Positions 20,989-40,038 of a DNA stretch of 64,000 nucleotides are shown piece by piece (positions within the stretch are counted from its first letter, which is position 1; every line of letters starts with the position of its first letter). The DNA is from Tubulanus polymorphus. Its lineage: Eukaryota > Nemertea > Palaeonemertea > Tubulaniformes > Tubulanidae. The position numbers were made by a program, and so were the translations under genes. Below the pieces are notes generated by a model. That model did no database searches, had not been told where the DNA came from, and saw only the letters and a program-made list of their open reading frames with translations. The stretch spans positions 1,068,001 through 1,132,000 of the forward strand of contig NC_134035.1 in the NCBI RefSeq assembly GCF_964204645.1. Direction: 5' to 3'.

Positions 20989-23322
20989 CATGCGAGTAAT
21001 ACAGATATTTTTCTTAGCCGAATTTCGTTCAATGTTTAATATGAGTCCATTGTATATGAATAATTCTACTATTGTTTTAGGTTTTTCGAAGGGGATCATC
21101 TTTTTAAAACGAATTTCAAACTATTTTTGATAGAACTCTTTTGTCTGCGGAATGTACTAGTATCCGGTAAAGCGGTAGGCTCACATGCCAAAGGAAGAAT
21201 TTCAAGCAAATTAAATATTATTCTCTAAATAGTGCATTCAACTACCACTAATTCACTGTAACCAGAAAAAAATGTTCTGAAACTATTAAAGAAACAATTT
21301 TCTATGAAAAAATAAAGCTTAAGAGTAAATTTGAATCGGGGATATTCCTAGTTTCGTCTGGGAGAGAACGACAGGTTCTAGATGCCAGGAGCATTTTTTT
21401 TCAGTTGCCCCGTTTTTAGTTCAAACATTACCAATCGGTAGTGTCACATATTTAGTCCTCGTGGACATAAAGTTCCCTATAAGTGAAGTCAAGTTCTCCC
21501 AATATGTGTTCGTTTGTTTGTTTATCCTCTCGGTGAGTTCTAACGCTGCCCACACATATTTATCCAGTTCATCTGATGTAGGTCCTGATCAACAAACAAA
21601 AAAGTCAATATATAGTTCCTAATGATGACAAACTCCTAAAAAAATATACACGAAACTTTATAGATTTGAGGCCACCAGTCAAACATACAGAGTTAGACTT
21701 AAGTCTAATTACCGGTGTATCAGAGAAATGGCAATCTGAGGTAGGCTACTCAACAAAATGAGTGTCAGGGGTCGAATATTTTTTGTCTCCGATTTCGATG
21801 AAATTCAGTATAGACATGTATTATGGGGTGCTGATCACAAATCTGAAAGAATTTTTCGGGTCCGAGGCCCAGAAAATGAGAAATTCGAATTTTTGGGGGA
21901 CCCCCTAAATTTTCAAAAGGCCTTGGACCCCAGAGTTTTTGAGATATTCGAAATCTGATTTCAGATTTGGAATCAGCACCCCTGAAAATATAGAGGACTT
22001 AAATTTTAAACAAATCGAAGAGATTCGATTTTTTGGCTAAAAATGGCAAAAATCTAAGGTGTTAGTCCAGGAGTTTTTTTTCGGCGAAAAATTTTTTTTC
22101 TCTGATTCCTTCGAAAATTAGTAGGAATATGTATTCTGAGGTGTAGAATCCGGATCCGTAATCAGATTTTGAATCGGAATTCATCTTCATGAGCAAATAA
22201 GGGTTTTAATGGCCAAAATATGCACCCCAAAAATGGGGTACAAAGTCAAAATTTTTTTTGGCCCAATTTTAATGAAATTTTGTGCAGACATGTTTCTTGG
22301 GGTGCTGATTACAAATATGAGGTTAGATTTTGGATCTGAAGCTCGTAAAATGAAATATTCAGGATTTCGTGTTTCGACCCCCTTAATTTCGTCACAAATT
22401 TTGATGAAATTCGGTCCAAAAACGATTTTTATTCAATGAAATCAAATATGCAATTAATTTTTAAGGTAGAAATTGATTCTCTTACTAAAACCCTGGATTA
22501 TAATTCCTGCAACACAATTACAGGCTGCTTCAAATAACCACATTGACAATTCTTATGAAATGTAGTAAACAGAGTGAGTATCAATCCACTTATAGTCCGG
22601 TTAGTTGACTAAATAGTCCAGTTAGTTCACATATAGTCTGGTTAGTTCACTAGTAGTCCAGTTAGTTCACTAGTAGTGCGGAAGTAGTTGGCTGAAGAAG
22701 TAAAACTGTGATAAATTTCAGTTGAAGTCCACCACATCCAGTATTTGTGATGAAGTTTACACCACAGCCCGACAGAGGAAAACCTGAAATACTAAAATTG
22801 AAATCACATTAACAGGGAGACTGACTGAGAGGTCGGGGGAGGATGGGATGAGAGGTTGGGGACAATGGGGTGATGAGGTTGGGTGAGATTGAGTTTAGAG
22901 GTCGAGGGAGGATGGGGTGAGAGGTCGAGGGAGGATGGGTGAAAAGGGAAGCAAAACAGTACAATTACTCTGACATTGTTAAGGCTTAAGCAAAAGTTTT
23001 CAGCAGTTTTCAGTCACACTGGATTAAGAGATTCTCGGTTTACACAAGAGCCCAGCCTGTGGCAGTGGGAGAAAGGCGTTGTTACTAACTGGTCGAGTCA
23101 GGGCCGGGCCGGCTTCACTGTTGTGTCGTGACGTGTCTGCGTGCGAAGTCAACTGGAGTGAGGTCCCCCTGTGCGTCCCTGAGGACATGAAATATCATGA
23201 ATGCTTATCTTTTTACCCAATATCAAATTCGTACATTTAAAATCATCGTGACTTTAAAGTCTTCATCAATTGAGGGAATAGTTCACTGTAAATAAAGAAT
23301 TAGCGATTGAATTGAGCCCGCT
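20989..23322. repeat. Body of short unit R4 (3,033 bp with its element)
   Basis: Spacer, degenerate monomer core (about 21760-22440), AGTCC array (22592-22680), a short G-rich array (22816-22945) and tail. No gene is supported; the small open frames at 21758 and 22209 are shared repeat sequence. Confidence 0.85.
22816..22945. repeat. G-rich minisatellite, short allele
   Basis: Only about 130 bp with GGTCGAGGGAGGATGGGGTG-type units. It is among the shortest members of the family in the window. Confidence 0.9.
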
Positions 23323-24020
23323 CCACAGTAAAAATAGCGCGATCAATTCAATCTCGACCGTCTAGTGCTGCCCCTATGTATAACGATAGCGTGGAAAACG
23401 TGAACTAACATCATACTCGCTTGCCAGAGTCTTCGAACGGCAGTAGTGGACGAACTAATTACCGATTTGCGGGCCGGATTCCGAGGAAAATTCTCAAACT
23501 CTGAAAACTGCTCTGAAACGTTTGAACCAAACAAATTTTCTATAAAAGAATAAGCCTTAAAAGAGTAAATTTGAATCGGGGTATTTCTAGTATGGTCTGG
23601 GGGAGAGCGACAGGTGTTTGTATGTTCCCTGATTATTTGCGCCCAATTAGAATACATCGAAGAAAAAATATGGACATTTTGTCAATTCAGATGATAAATT
23701 ATCATTCAAAAATGTAAATGAATAAGTTATTCTGTATATAAATATTATATTAATTGATAAGTAAGTGAATTTTAGCTAAAAAGAATTAAATATGTTACCT
23801 AAGAAATAAGGAAATATCATGCAAAATTCAGAACGTATTCATAGTATCATATTTAATCAGAATTAGGCGCCACACTGGTCTGTATTGTACGTAATAAGGA
23901 AATTTAAATTCCGGCGGTAAATATGCACTACTATTTTAGTTCACAGAATTTCCGCTATCGTAATTCATAGGGGCAGCACTGAACGGTAGATATCTACTCA
24001 GCCTCGCAATCTTACTGTGG
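23323..24020. mobile_element. Foldback/MITE-like element, copy 4
   Basis: Bounded by CCACAGTAA (23323) and CTTACTGTGG (24020). Inner arms are as in copy 1. It starts the first long unit (23323-28743). Confidence 0.7.
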
Positions 24021-24314
24021 CATGCGAGTAATACAGATATTTTCCTTAGCCGAATTTCGTTCAATGTTTAATATGAGTCCATTGTATATGAATAATTCTA
24101 CTATTGTTTTAGGTTTTTCGAAGGGGATCATCTTTCTAAAACGAATTTCAAACTATTTTTGATAGAACTCTTTTGTCTGCGGAATGTACTAGTATCCGGT
24201 AAAGCGGTAGGCTCACATGCCAAAGGATGAATTTCAAGCAAATTAAATTTTATTTTCTAAAATAGTGCATTCAACTACCACTAACACTGTAACCAGAACA
24301 GAGGCCCTGAAACT

Positions 24315-24705
24315 ATTACAATTGATGTCCACGCCTGGCAATATTCATTAGCCATTTTTGCCGTGTTTTACTCCGTCATACTTGGAACGATAATGGCGAC
24401 ATATGCATAAAAGTGTACAGACTCGTATCTGGAAGCAGGTCTGGTTCGGGTAGAGCTGATCCCACCGAATTGATTTTAGCACGTGCGTGGGAGTTTGGTG
24501 ATAAATCTGTGTAATTTATTTTGCTGGCTACCGTTAATCATCGTTCAGTTTTGCGTCGTATTCGGGGTTCAAATACCGAATCAGGTGGCGGCTTGGCTGG
24601 CCGTTCTTTTCTTACTGATTAACTCGTCCCTCAATCCCCTTCTTTACACCATACTGACTCGATATGAAATCCATTCGAGCAAAAACTAAACGCTTTCGAC
24701 ATTAA
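24315..24705 (+). pseudogene. Dead copy of receptor 3' end (TM5-TM7), copy 1
   Basis: Collinear with 16063-16449 of the receptor gene, from ATTACAATTGATGTCC to the stop codon. Upstream it is fused to array spacer after GCCCTGAAACT. Relative to the parent it has a 2-nt insertion (GCATAAAAGTG), a 4-nt insertion (CACGTGCGTGGGAG) and a private 2-nt loss (GACTCGATATG). It therefore lacks a usable frame, the extracellular part and TM1-4. The first two insertions are shared with the other dead copies, so all derive from one damaged ancestor. The NPLLY stretch is still readable. Confidence 0.92.
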
Positions 24706-27258
24706 ACAATTTGAACTTGAACATACGGAAGCGATGAGGCTCCGAATCTTCCCAAAAACGAAAGTGAAATTGTACAACTTAACTATTTTTCTCTCACAAG
24801 CCCGCCACACCTGGCAAACCCCAAAACCTGCCGAACTGAGTGGGTCTGAGGAGATGAAAGAACTATTTAACACAACGAACGACAAAAAACCCACAGAGAT
24901 TATTTCTATTGTCCGCCCACCACGTCAGATAAAAAACGATCGAGCCCTGGCAAGCGAGGAAAAGGTCCCGTTTTGCTATGGCAAACGAGACCAATTTTTA
25001 CACACATGTCTAATATATATCGATACAAGAAAAGAACGAAAATGAATTCCAACTTACCCCTCAGTTTGATGACACGAATCACTAAAATTAATCAATGTCC
25101 TATTTGGTTGAAGATGGTGACGCTTAGAAATCAGGGCCGTACTTAGCGGGGGAGTTTAGTCCGATCTCATTCCCATATGGAAAATCCCACATATATTCAT
25201 CTTGGTCAATCAATATCATCCTGAATCTCTGCTAATTTAAACTGCACACGGTCCACACACGGTCCACACACGGTACATATTCTCCCCAATCCCTTCGTGT
25301 CGTAAGGCAGCATATAAGTTTAAGTTAAGTGAATATGTATTTATCCGAGTGATTCGTGTATAGAATGTATATAGGTTAATCGCGACTGTCCCGGTCACGG
25401 TTCCATTGAGTCGAACGTGATGGAACATTGTGCATATACGAAACATCAACCTCCAAACGACGTTGATAAACATAAAATTAATGTTGAATCATAATTGCAT
25501 TGAAGTATTCACCATGTCAAGACAATTCCTTGAAGGGTTTCAACTAGCAGATTTCCACCAGCACTACAGTGGTCAAGATGGCGAAAAGGGAATAAAATCA
25601 GGGCTTTCCCAGGTTCGAATCCAATCTAGAACTCATGCGGATTCAGGGCCGGATATCCCATGTTCGAAGACCCTAATCACTCCGCTTATGCTTAACTGTA
25701 ACAGCTATCTTTTGTCCAAAATTGAAAACAAAAATCCAAAACCAAATCTAAGATTTATAATATACTGTTTTTTATTTAGTATCAAAATTAAGAAAGATTT
25801 TTGGTCGATTTTCTTCAGTTGTCAACCGTAAAATATGTGTCTTTTTTAACACTTGTTTACTTTAAAAATAGATGCTCAATATTCAAAGAATTAAATTCTT
25901 CCTGTAACTAACCACATCTTTTTTTCTTGAGACTCAACATTAATGCAGATATCGATTCATAGCAGCCCGGAGCCTGCCTCCCTCGGCCCGGGTTTTGCAG
26001 CCCCTCAGACACTCAATACATTGCCGATATCCTTCTTCAAATGTTTGATCGTAAAGAATTCTCTCGAATAATTAGTTTGTAATCAAATACAGTAGACGTC
26101 ACTCAAGATCAACTCGATGTTGGTTGAAATATTTTTTGTAACACTATTCATGAAATCAGATATCACTCAAGTCGGGCACATTTTTACAGCCCCAAATGTT
26201 CGACTTGACCCGAGTCTACTGTACTTGTTTCGAGGATGATGAGATATCACCTTGCCTCATTAGACATTAGTCATCTATCAACACGCTTTAAAATCATCCA
26301 GACTTCACAGTTTTATGTTCAACGAGAACTTTAGTATCTGTCTTGCACACTACAGGACTGGGTGTAAGTAAAACAGTGAAAGGGGCCTGAAGAGGGCGCT
26401 GATTCCAGGCTGCAGATCGATAGCTACATAAGACGAATTCACATGCACAAAATGCTTACAAAGTTAGTTTATAATTTGAAAATGGTTTTCAGAGACAAAA
26501 ATATATAAATATATACACATTAATAATTGCGGTCGATAAAGGTATTGGTAAAATGAACGAATCGAACATTTAAACATTAAAACAGTCAACATATCTGTAC
26601 ATTACTAACATCAAAATAGAAACAAAACATATGATAAAAATCCCAAGGAGGAGGGTGGTGCAGAGGGGTAGCCATCTTGAGCTACCAGCTGTTTTTGGTG
26701 AAACGGATAATGTCTATATATTCGAAAATTACATGGTTAGAAACATCATCCTGCCGGCCCACACCACAGTAGCCGGGAAAACTGAAATATCTACCTACGC
26801 AGAACGCCTAATTAGATGAATTAATTTTTACGATTTCCGAGGAATTCTTCACGAAAACGTAACACATTTTTAAAACATGAAACACTATACAATATTCTCG
26901 TAAAAACGTAATCAAAAACACCGAAAGAAACCCGCATTACATCAACCAAACAGCGTGTAACAAAACGATACATCTTCAGGGCCGAGACAAACCTGTTGAT
27001 TTAAGGTAAAGTTTGTTACATGTTTCTAGATGAAAGTAGAGCGCAAATTAACTAAATCTTGAGTTGATAGAATCGTCCTATTGACACGCATGCCAACTGG
27101 AGGGGTGGCATCCACTGGGTACCCGACTGAAACACATCCGAAGCAAAAAACTGCCGAACCGTGGCTCGCGTATCGTTTAATAAAAAGAAAAAAATCTGAA
27201 TACCACAAGAGAATTATTGTACATACTATTATCTATAGTACACACGCAGTGTAGTGGT

Positions 27259-27346
27259 CATACTAGTAGTACGGTGTGAGTGTGCGTGCTAGCGTGTGCG
27301 CGCATACTAGTAGTACGGTGTGAGTGTGCGTGCTAGCGTGTGCGCG
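27259..27346. repeat. GT/GC-rich 44-bp minisatellite, two units
   Basis: Two adjacent units beginning CATACTAGTAGTACGG at 27259 and 27303. This is intermediate between the single unit at 18995 and the seven-unit arrays further right. Confidence 0.93.
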
Positions 27347-27771
27347 CATGTATTTAATATGGGAGATCGACGGTGTTCCGTGCGTTCGAGCACACGCTTT
27401 TGAATATTAATTTAGAAAAATGGTAATTCCACAAATCCACATACAGAGTTCCACACCTCCTGGAGTCCACCACTGATTGTTTTTTATGAGTATCAATCCA
27501 CTTTAGTCCGGTTAGTTGACTTAATAGTCCAGTTAGTTCATATATAGTCTGGTTAGTTCACTAGTAGTCCGGTTAGTTCACTAATAGTCCGGTTAGTTCA
27601 CTAGAAGTCCAGTTAGTTCACTAGTAGTCCGGAAGAAGTTGACTGAAGAAGTAAAACTGTGATAAATTTCAGTTGAAGTCCACCACATCCAGTATTCGTG
27701 ATGAAGTTTACACCACAGCCCGACAGAGGAAAACCTGAAATATAAAATTGAAATCACATTAACAGGGAGAC

Positions 27772-28086
27772 TGACTGAGAGGTTGAGGGAAGATGGGATG
27801 AGAGGTTGGGGAGGATGGGGTGATGAGGTTGGGGAGGATGGGGTGATGAGGTTGGGGAGGATGGGATGAGAGGTTGGGGGAGGATGGGTAAGAGGTTGAG
27901 GGAGGATGAAGTGAGAGGTTGGGGTGAGGTTGAGGGAGGATGGGGTGAGAGGTTGAGGGACAATGGGATGAGAGGTTGGGGGAGGATGGAGTGAGAGGTT
28001 GAGGGAGGATGGGGTGAGAGGTTGGGGGAGGATGGGGTGAGAGGTTGGGGGAGGATGGGGTGAGAGGTTGAGGGTGGATGGGTGAA
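27772..28086. repeat. G-rich minisatellite, long allele
   Basis: About 315 bp of GAGGTTGGGGGAGGATGGGG-type units. The antisense strand reads as overlapping Pro/Ser-rich frames, a repeat artefact. Confidence 0.93.
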
Positions 28087-28743
28087 AAGGGAAGCAAAAC
28101 AGCACAATTATTCTGACATAGTAGCCTAAAGGCTTCAACAAAGGTTTTCAGCAGTTTTCAGTCACACTGGATTAACAGATTCTCGTTTTACACATGAGCC
28201 CAGCCTGTGGCAGTGGGAGAAAGCTGGTGTAGCTAACTGGTCGAGTCAGCTGGTCTTAACTTGCTGAACAAGATGTGGTGCCGGAGGAAGTACCGGTAAC
28301 AGGAATTGTTGGAACAGTTCAAGATTTGTGAAACTATCGCCTGCACCATGTGCAATGCAATTGCAAGCGGCTAGGGTAGTGCGGCCCATGTAGGCTAGAA
28401 AGTGGTTATTGACACCGAGTGAGGTCCCTGTTAGTCTAGCACCTAGCCGTCGTTACCCAAACAACCCGAAACCCGTAGTAACAACGACTGATTGTTTCAG
28501 AATAAATTCAGTAGGTCCCTCAGGCCTCACCTGCTCACCACTGTGACTGTAGTGTGTCGTGACGTGTCTGCCACGAAATCAACTGGAGTGAGGTCCCCCT
28601 GTGCGTCCCTGGGGACATGAAATATCATGAATTCTTATCTTTTTACCCAATATCAAATTCGTACATTTAGAATCATCGCGGCTTTATCAATTGAGGGAAT
28701 AGTTCACTGTAAATAAAGATTTAGCGATTGAATTGAGCCCGCT

Positions 28744-29236
28744 CCACAGTAGAATAGCGCGATCAATTCAATCTCGATCGTCTAGTGCTGCCCCTATGTA
28801 TAACGATAGCGTGGGAAATGTGAACTAACATAATACTCGCTTGCCAGAGTGTTCGAACTGCAGTAGTGGACGAACTAATTACCGATTTGCGGCCGGATTC
28901 CGAAAAAATTCCCAAACTCTGAAAACTGCTCTGAAACGTTTGAACCAAACATTTGTTCTATTAAAGAATAAGCCTTGAAAGAGTAAATTCAAATCGGGGT
29001 ATTTCTAGTATGGTGTGGGAGAGAGCGACAGAAAAAATATGGACATTTTGTCAATTCAGATCATTCAAAAATGTAAATGAATACTTTATTCTGTATATAA
29101 ATACTATATTAATTGATAAGTAAGTGAATTTTAGCTAGAAATAATTAAATATGTTACCTAAAAAATGAGGAAATATCATGCAAAATTCAGAACGTATTCA
29201 TTGTATCATATCAGAATTAGACGACACACCGGTCGA
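28744..29236. mobile_element. Foldback/MITE-like element, copy 5 (3'-truncated)
   Basis: The left arm is present from CCACAGTAG (28744). It has an internal deletion of about 50 bp after GAGAGAGCGACAG (about 29031), and the copy stops at about 29236, inside what should be the GCGCCACACTGGTCTG region. The right arm is lost. This is the right edge of the first array; single-copy DNA follows. Confidence 0.7.
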
Positions 29237-29689
29237 CACATAGATGATGCATGCCAGACACCAAATGCACCTAATGTTGCCTTTGTGGACATCAAAGTGC
29301 CCTTTTGGGATGTGACAAGTCCTTCAAAATTGCTGTCCCTGTTTCATTTTAGTGGTATAAGATGTTAGAATACAGGATATTGACACATTCAAGTTCTGAA
29401 TTCTATCGATTGATGGCGCTATAGTCAGAACCGTAAATTAGAACCTAAATCCGCCATGTTTTAGTTCATTTGCAATAAAATATCACTCGCTTCAAGGTTT
29501 TAGCGAGCGTTATTTTGCTTACAGTGCGTCATCACGCGTTATCCTTTCAGTACGACATCCTCACAATCGGTCGGATGCGATAAAACCTCACTTCAAAGGT
29601 TAGAAATCACTATAAATGTCTTAAATTTACCGAAAAAAGCAAATTCAGCGACAACACTGACTAGCGCATGACGTCACAGCATCGTCCGC
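29237..29689. other. Downstream flank of the rBAT-like gene; nothing else seen
   Basis: Single-copy-looking sequence between the truncated foldback element and the stop codon of the rBAT-like gene. It should contain that gene's 3' UTR, but I see no clear minus-strand AATAAA. Confidence 0.4.
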
Positions 29690-34929
<5,240 letters not shown>

Positions 34930-36273
34930 TTTGTCGGGACTTCGACGATAGGAATCTGCGTAGATATCATTTGTGTATCGAAAGTTTAAATTTTTTTTTC
35001 TACTGGGTTATTTTCATTTATTCTATACATTGATTAGTAAGACTGGTAGACTATTAATCTTAGTATTTATTGTTAACTAGTAAAAACCCACAGTTAATGA
35101 TATTAAATTGTCTGACGGTTTCGCAGTTTGTCTAAACTCCCAACATCAAAGAAACCAAAATGATTCAATGATACAAGTTTGTCATATCACTTTGGTTTTT
35201 CTGATGATGGTTTAATGATGAGCGCTTCGATATCAACTGATGAGTTTTTACTCGTCAAATTTTACTCACTGAATATTTGTATAGTAACTATTTCACCGGC
35301 ACGAAAACTGCCCTGAATGAATAACTTCGATCCCCGAGAGAAAGACGACGTTTAGATAGATATCAGACAGTCGGTATTGCAATTTTTCTATTAGGCGGTA
35401 AAACTTGTTTTGTTATTATGAAAACTCGATAACGCTCAATAGCGAAAATATAAAGAAATCTGGGTCGAAAGTCGTTAAAGAGTGAAAGTAAATTATTCCG
35501 ACCATTAAAAGAAAAAAGAGATGAATTATGATCGTATTTCTGAAAGGTTTTATAAAGAGAAATCATCAATGTCAGGTAGTACGTGTGTCAAATCCCTCGC
35601 TCTGTCTACTCGATTATTTCTATGATGAAAAGAAAGACGTTCTCGGAACGGATGAATTGCAAAGCAGTTCCAAAGAAACCTATTGAAATTCTGCGCCTAA
35701 TTTTGTATTTGTGTATATGTATAGACCAGGGCGGATTTAGGGAAGGGGGATTTAGGGGGGCACCGGGACGCGTGTCAGTTTTCAATGGTGGATGAACAGA
35801 GATTGATTTAGGCTCTTTTTCTCTATTGGCGCTAATGTAAATGTTGCTTCAAAAAAAATCCGGTTCTAGATCTTAAAAATTGATCTTTGTGTTGATCCAT
35901 AACGCAGAAATGGTTTATCTTTGTCAGAATTTTACCGACAAGTTCTGCCTCAGTGAATATAACATTGGGGGTGAATTTGTGAACTAACTTACAATTGGGA
36001 TGCCCCGGAAGCGATTTTGACCGTCAGTACTACCTCCGAATATAACATTGACGGCTAGATAGTTTATTTTTATACATACTTTATTTTGTATTCGCTAGCC
36101 TTGCAATATCTCATCGTCGACTAGCCGCCCTTACTTCTCGTAAATCGTGAATTCGAATAACAAGCTTTAAATCACTTCTGCTTTTCTCAAGAAATAACCG
36201 TAATTTGAAATAAAAAGAAGTGGGAAGGCTATTATTATTACTTGCTTTTAATTCTATTCGTTTATCGACAGAT
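34930..36273. other. Intergenic region between rBAT-like and astacin genes
   Basis: Both neighbours read on the minus strand, so this holds the rBAT promoter side and the astacin 3' side. Minus-strand AATAAA signals at about 36063-36068 and 36080-36085 could end the astacin transcript. A GGGCGGATTTAGG stretch near 35731-35762, with G runs, looks like a transposon remnant but is too short to classify. No gene is supported. Confidence 0.5.
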
Positions 36274-39200
36274 TCAACATTTTGCACAAGATTTTACACA
36301 ATTCGCGCTCATATACTGTTCATATTCTCCGATGCAGTGACCTTCGTCGGCCCAGATTTGACAGTTATCGTTAAGATCGAGACAAGCGACAGTTGTTGTG
36401 GGTTTCGGGATAGTCGTGGTCGTTGTTGGGGAACATATTCCGCAAGAGTCGCTACAATGGTCCCTCATATAACCTTCGTATTCTCCAACACAGTGACCAT
36501 CATCGGCCCAAGTTTTACAATTGCCGTTATTATCAACACAAGTAACAGTCGTGGTTGTGGGTTTCGGGGTAGTCGTGGTCGTCGTGGGTTTCGGGGTAGT
36601 CGTGGTTGTTGTTGGGGAGCAGATTCCGCAGGAGTCGCTGCAATGGTCCCTCATATAACCTTCGTATTCCCCAACACAGAAACCATCATCGGCCCAAGTT
36701 TTACAATTGTCGTTATTATCAACACATGTAACGGTCGTGGTTGTGGGTTTCGGGGTAGTCGTGGTCGTTGTTGGTCTCGGGGTAGTCGTGGTCGTAGGGT
36801 TTGTGCATGTATTGCAAGAAATCTTACAATTCACGCTCATATATGATTCGAACTCTCCCAAACAGAAACCATCCGCTGCCCAGGTGGCGCAGTTGACATT
36901 ATTGTCGGCACAAGGGACAATTTGGGTAGTTGTTGGTTCAGGTGTCGTCGTGGTTGTAGTCGTAGAAAGCGTTGAGCAAAGATCGCAAGACTTCTTACAG
37001 TAAAATTCCATGTAGGTTTTATAATGTGTCTCGCAGTAGCCTATACTCATCCAATGGGGGCATTTTCTATCAAAGTCCAAACACGGCATCGGTCCGGTAG
37101 TCGTGGGCTGAGTGGGCGAACTGGAGGACGTTAATGAACAAATACCGCACGATACTTGACAATTCTGGAGCATGTAGCCGGGGTCCGTATTGCAGGCGCC
37201 GCCTCGAGCAAGTTCCTGGCAAAAATTCTTTTTATCATAACATGGTACGGCGGTCGTTGGGCCGGCTTCCACTATTTCAGTGCCGGTTAGCGGATCAGTC
37301 TCTCGGCCATCTGAAAATCGAAATTATATGTCCAGATAGTTCGAGCATGAAATCCCATTTCTCATATATTGTATAAGTTATAAATTTCCCCAAAATACAG
37401 CTTAGCTTTTGTAGTGTGCACTGCAACAGTATATTCTATGGACATTATACATACAGAACATAAGCTTTGAAAGCTGTTTCTAAACTTACACGCGAATTCG
37501 CATCTGCAGTTCTTATTCAAGAACGAGTCGGGCTGCGGGCATTTGTTCTTCACCGTTTCGGGACAATGTGCTGAAAAATTCGTACAAAACAATTGATTTT
37601 ATCTTGCGAAAATTGTGTAGACGCAGAAAACAGTGTATAACAAACTTACAGCTACATTCGTAATGCGAGTTGATAACTTTGACGTCGGAAAACGAGAAAG
37701 ACGCTTTGTCCCAGGTATCCTGGATAAGATGACCTTTCGTGATGTCCTTCGCTTGGATGGTTTGTTTACCATTTGCCGAGAAGGCCTGACATTATGAATT
37801 GAAAGACATTGTAATACATTATAAAACGAGAATTCGTTAGTTTGGAGTAAGTAATCATAATCTTTACGTAATAAAGATACTTACGGTGATCCCGTAGTGC
37901 ATGATACTGCGGTAGTCATACGGTACCTCGTACTGTAAAACCAGATTAGATTCTATTCTCTTGAACCAAATGGCCCAGTCCGGTTCGACATTCTCGTACA
38001 GAATATTCAAATACTCGTCGCGATCAGGCAGTTGATGCTCGTGAACAAGACCTAAAGCGTGTCCGAATTCGTGTAAGATCGTAGGTTTCTGTAGAATAAC
38101 GAACTGATATCATGATAAAAGCTAATATATCATATTACGGGGCATCGTAATTTCAATCTACTCACGACTCGACAATGTGGATGTAAATTGATCGCTTGCT
38201 CGCCACCAGTCATACCCAGGTGCGAATTGCATCTAGAAATATAAAGCCTTATTAATATCACACAAGAAAACAAACTTAGAAGACTTAGACTGGCGCCTCG
38301 AGAAAATAAAATATGTAAATCGCCTATAGTATTATCGACAATTAATGATAATACAGTTATAATTCTATAATGTTACATTGAGGTTCAATAACTTTTTTTG
38401 GAATTTGAATGCACCGAAAATCGGCAGCCAGTCTAACTAGGCTAACCTAAATTGATAATGTAGGGTACGTCCTCTCAAAATTCAAAACGACATTTAAAGA
38501 AATTGAAAATAACGGCCATGACTGTGATGAAATATATCTAATTATAAAATGAACGCTGGAAATTCGCAATATTGTAATTATTGTTATGAAACGCAAATAT
38601 TGATGATGTAGTGCACATCGACTCACACAGAACCCCTAATACATAACGCATGCTGGGTATCGATGTATATAAACATTATTGTAACGGTTTTTACGGCGTC
38701 AGAATATATAAGAAGTTATATAATCTAAATATTTGAGACAAGGGTTCATTAATACTTTAACAACCTAACTAAAAAACTAGATATACGAGAATTACTTTAA
38801 TCTATCTTCAATTCCCCTTTGGGAATAAAGCTTGATAGAACAAGTGAAAGAACATCTTTCGATTTCAGCCACATCTACGAAACTTGAATCTTTTTGAATA
38901 ATTTTCTCTTACCCGGTGCCGTTTTGTATGCGTATTTTATTTGTATGTTCATCAGTAGCCGCTACAAACTTCAAGCACGTTGTCTTTTTAATTTCGTCAA
39001 TCGCTTTCTGAATTTCTCCTTTTTGTGCCTCGGCTACAAAAGAGACATAATCTAGATAATGGAATCCTCTCCCGGTTTCTATGTTTTCGGAAATACGAAT
39101 ATGATTTAGTTTACTGAACACGTCTGTGGTTTTAATGAAATACGGAATCGTATTTCCGGTCCATCGTTTGAAAAGTTCCCAATGCGCTTTCCTTTTCTGT

Positions 39201-40038
39201 CGGTTAGTCGCGTTCGCCGGATTGTTATACAGAGTGTCGTACTGTAACTCCGTCAGACTCATGTCCAGTTCTGCGAGCCGACCTCCGTCACTGGTCATCA
39301 GGCGACCTTTGAAAGCTGTGGAAGGACAGAGAAAAACTGTTGAAGGTTCTAACGTTAAGGAGGGGATTAATAAAACTTAGACACCGACCTTCCTTGCCAC
39401 CACCTGCCTCAATGATGATCTGGTCGATGCTGGGAGGTTCAGGGGGTTCGATAAAGTTTGGTAGCATTGGTTGATTCGGTCCGGGTCCTATCGGTTGGGT
39501 GCCGAATACCGTGCCCTGAAATCAAAGAAAACTGTCACTCCCTTTGCTACACATGAACACTCAGCAAAGCTTATTTAAAAATTAGAAATATTTTTGGGTG
39601 GTTGCTGCCACCCTTCTTCAATTTAAAATGACTTGCAAATAAATACACAGTATATGTATATAAATCATCGAATCTTATCACGGATATTGACTATATTATC
39701 TGATTCACTCGGCAAAGCGTTGGAAACCCGAAAAAAACAACCTCCTCAGATTTCCTAAATAGATTCTATTCATTTTCAAGGCAGATTTGTTTCTTTTTTT
39801 TCCAGAAAATGATTCGTTTTGATTTGGTTTCCCTTACGAACCCGGCAGAACCTGTCGGAAGTGAAACGGGCAGATTTCAACTGATATCCGCTGACTCGGT
39901 GCCTCCAGACGACTTCAAACTTCATAAGTCGCGATGACATAGAAAAGATCGCGAGAAGTCGGCATATTTGAAATAATCGATTCTAGGCGATGAACTTACC
40001 GCAAACGTCCAAACAAATATCAACGTGATGAAAGTCAT
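36274..40038 (-). CDS. Secreted astacin-family metalloprotease with six ShKT domains, 694 aa
   Basis: Eight exons on the minus strand: 40038-40000, 39515-39389, 39306-38913, 38232-38166, 38088-37885, 37785-37650, 37570-37490, 37310-36274. GT/AG junctions and phases are consistent. A short hydrophobic leader is split by intron 1. The propeptide (DMSLTELQ) ends near a basic RQKRK cluster at 91-95, a likely furin-type cleavage site. The catalytic domain carries the zinc motif HEFGHALGLVHEH (214-226) and the Met-turn SIMHYG (270-275), so it should be an active zinc endopeptidase. A cysteine-rich linker is followed by six ShKT modules (about 371-694), each with six cysteines, separated by Thr/Pro linkers that are probably O-glycosylated. 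Modules 4 and 5 are almost identical, from an in-frame 186-bp tandem duplication. ShKT modules in such enzymes are usually binding or substrate-positioning parts; no toxin role is implied. Substrate unknown. Confidence 0.9.
36447..36820 (-). repeat. In-frame 186-bp tandem duplication within the astacin last exon
   Basis: AGTCGCTACAATGGTCCCTC at 36447 recurs at 36633 with one base changed. The period is 186 bp (62 codons), covering one ShKT module plus its Thr/Pro linker. The plus strand of this stretch also shows open frames rich in Gly, Val and Arg, which are shadows. Confidence 0.88.

Larger units (their letters stand above)
24706..28743. repeat. Receptor-flank segment plus unit tail of long unit B1 (5,421 bp in all)
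   Basis: Continues collinear with 16450 to about 20289. It carries the tRNA-Ser-like relic near 25590, two monomers of the 44-bp GT/GC minisatellite (27259-27346), the AGTCC array (27503-27631), a long G-rich array (27772-28086) and the tail. No functional gene is supported. Confidence 0.85.

Noticed and set aside
36220-36846. 208-codon plus-strand frame rich in Gly and Arg
   Set aside because: Shadow of the astacin last exon, which has zinc-protease exons in frame and six cysteine-patterned ShKT modules on the other strand.
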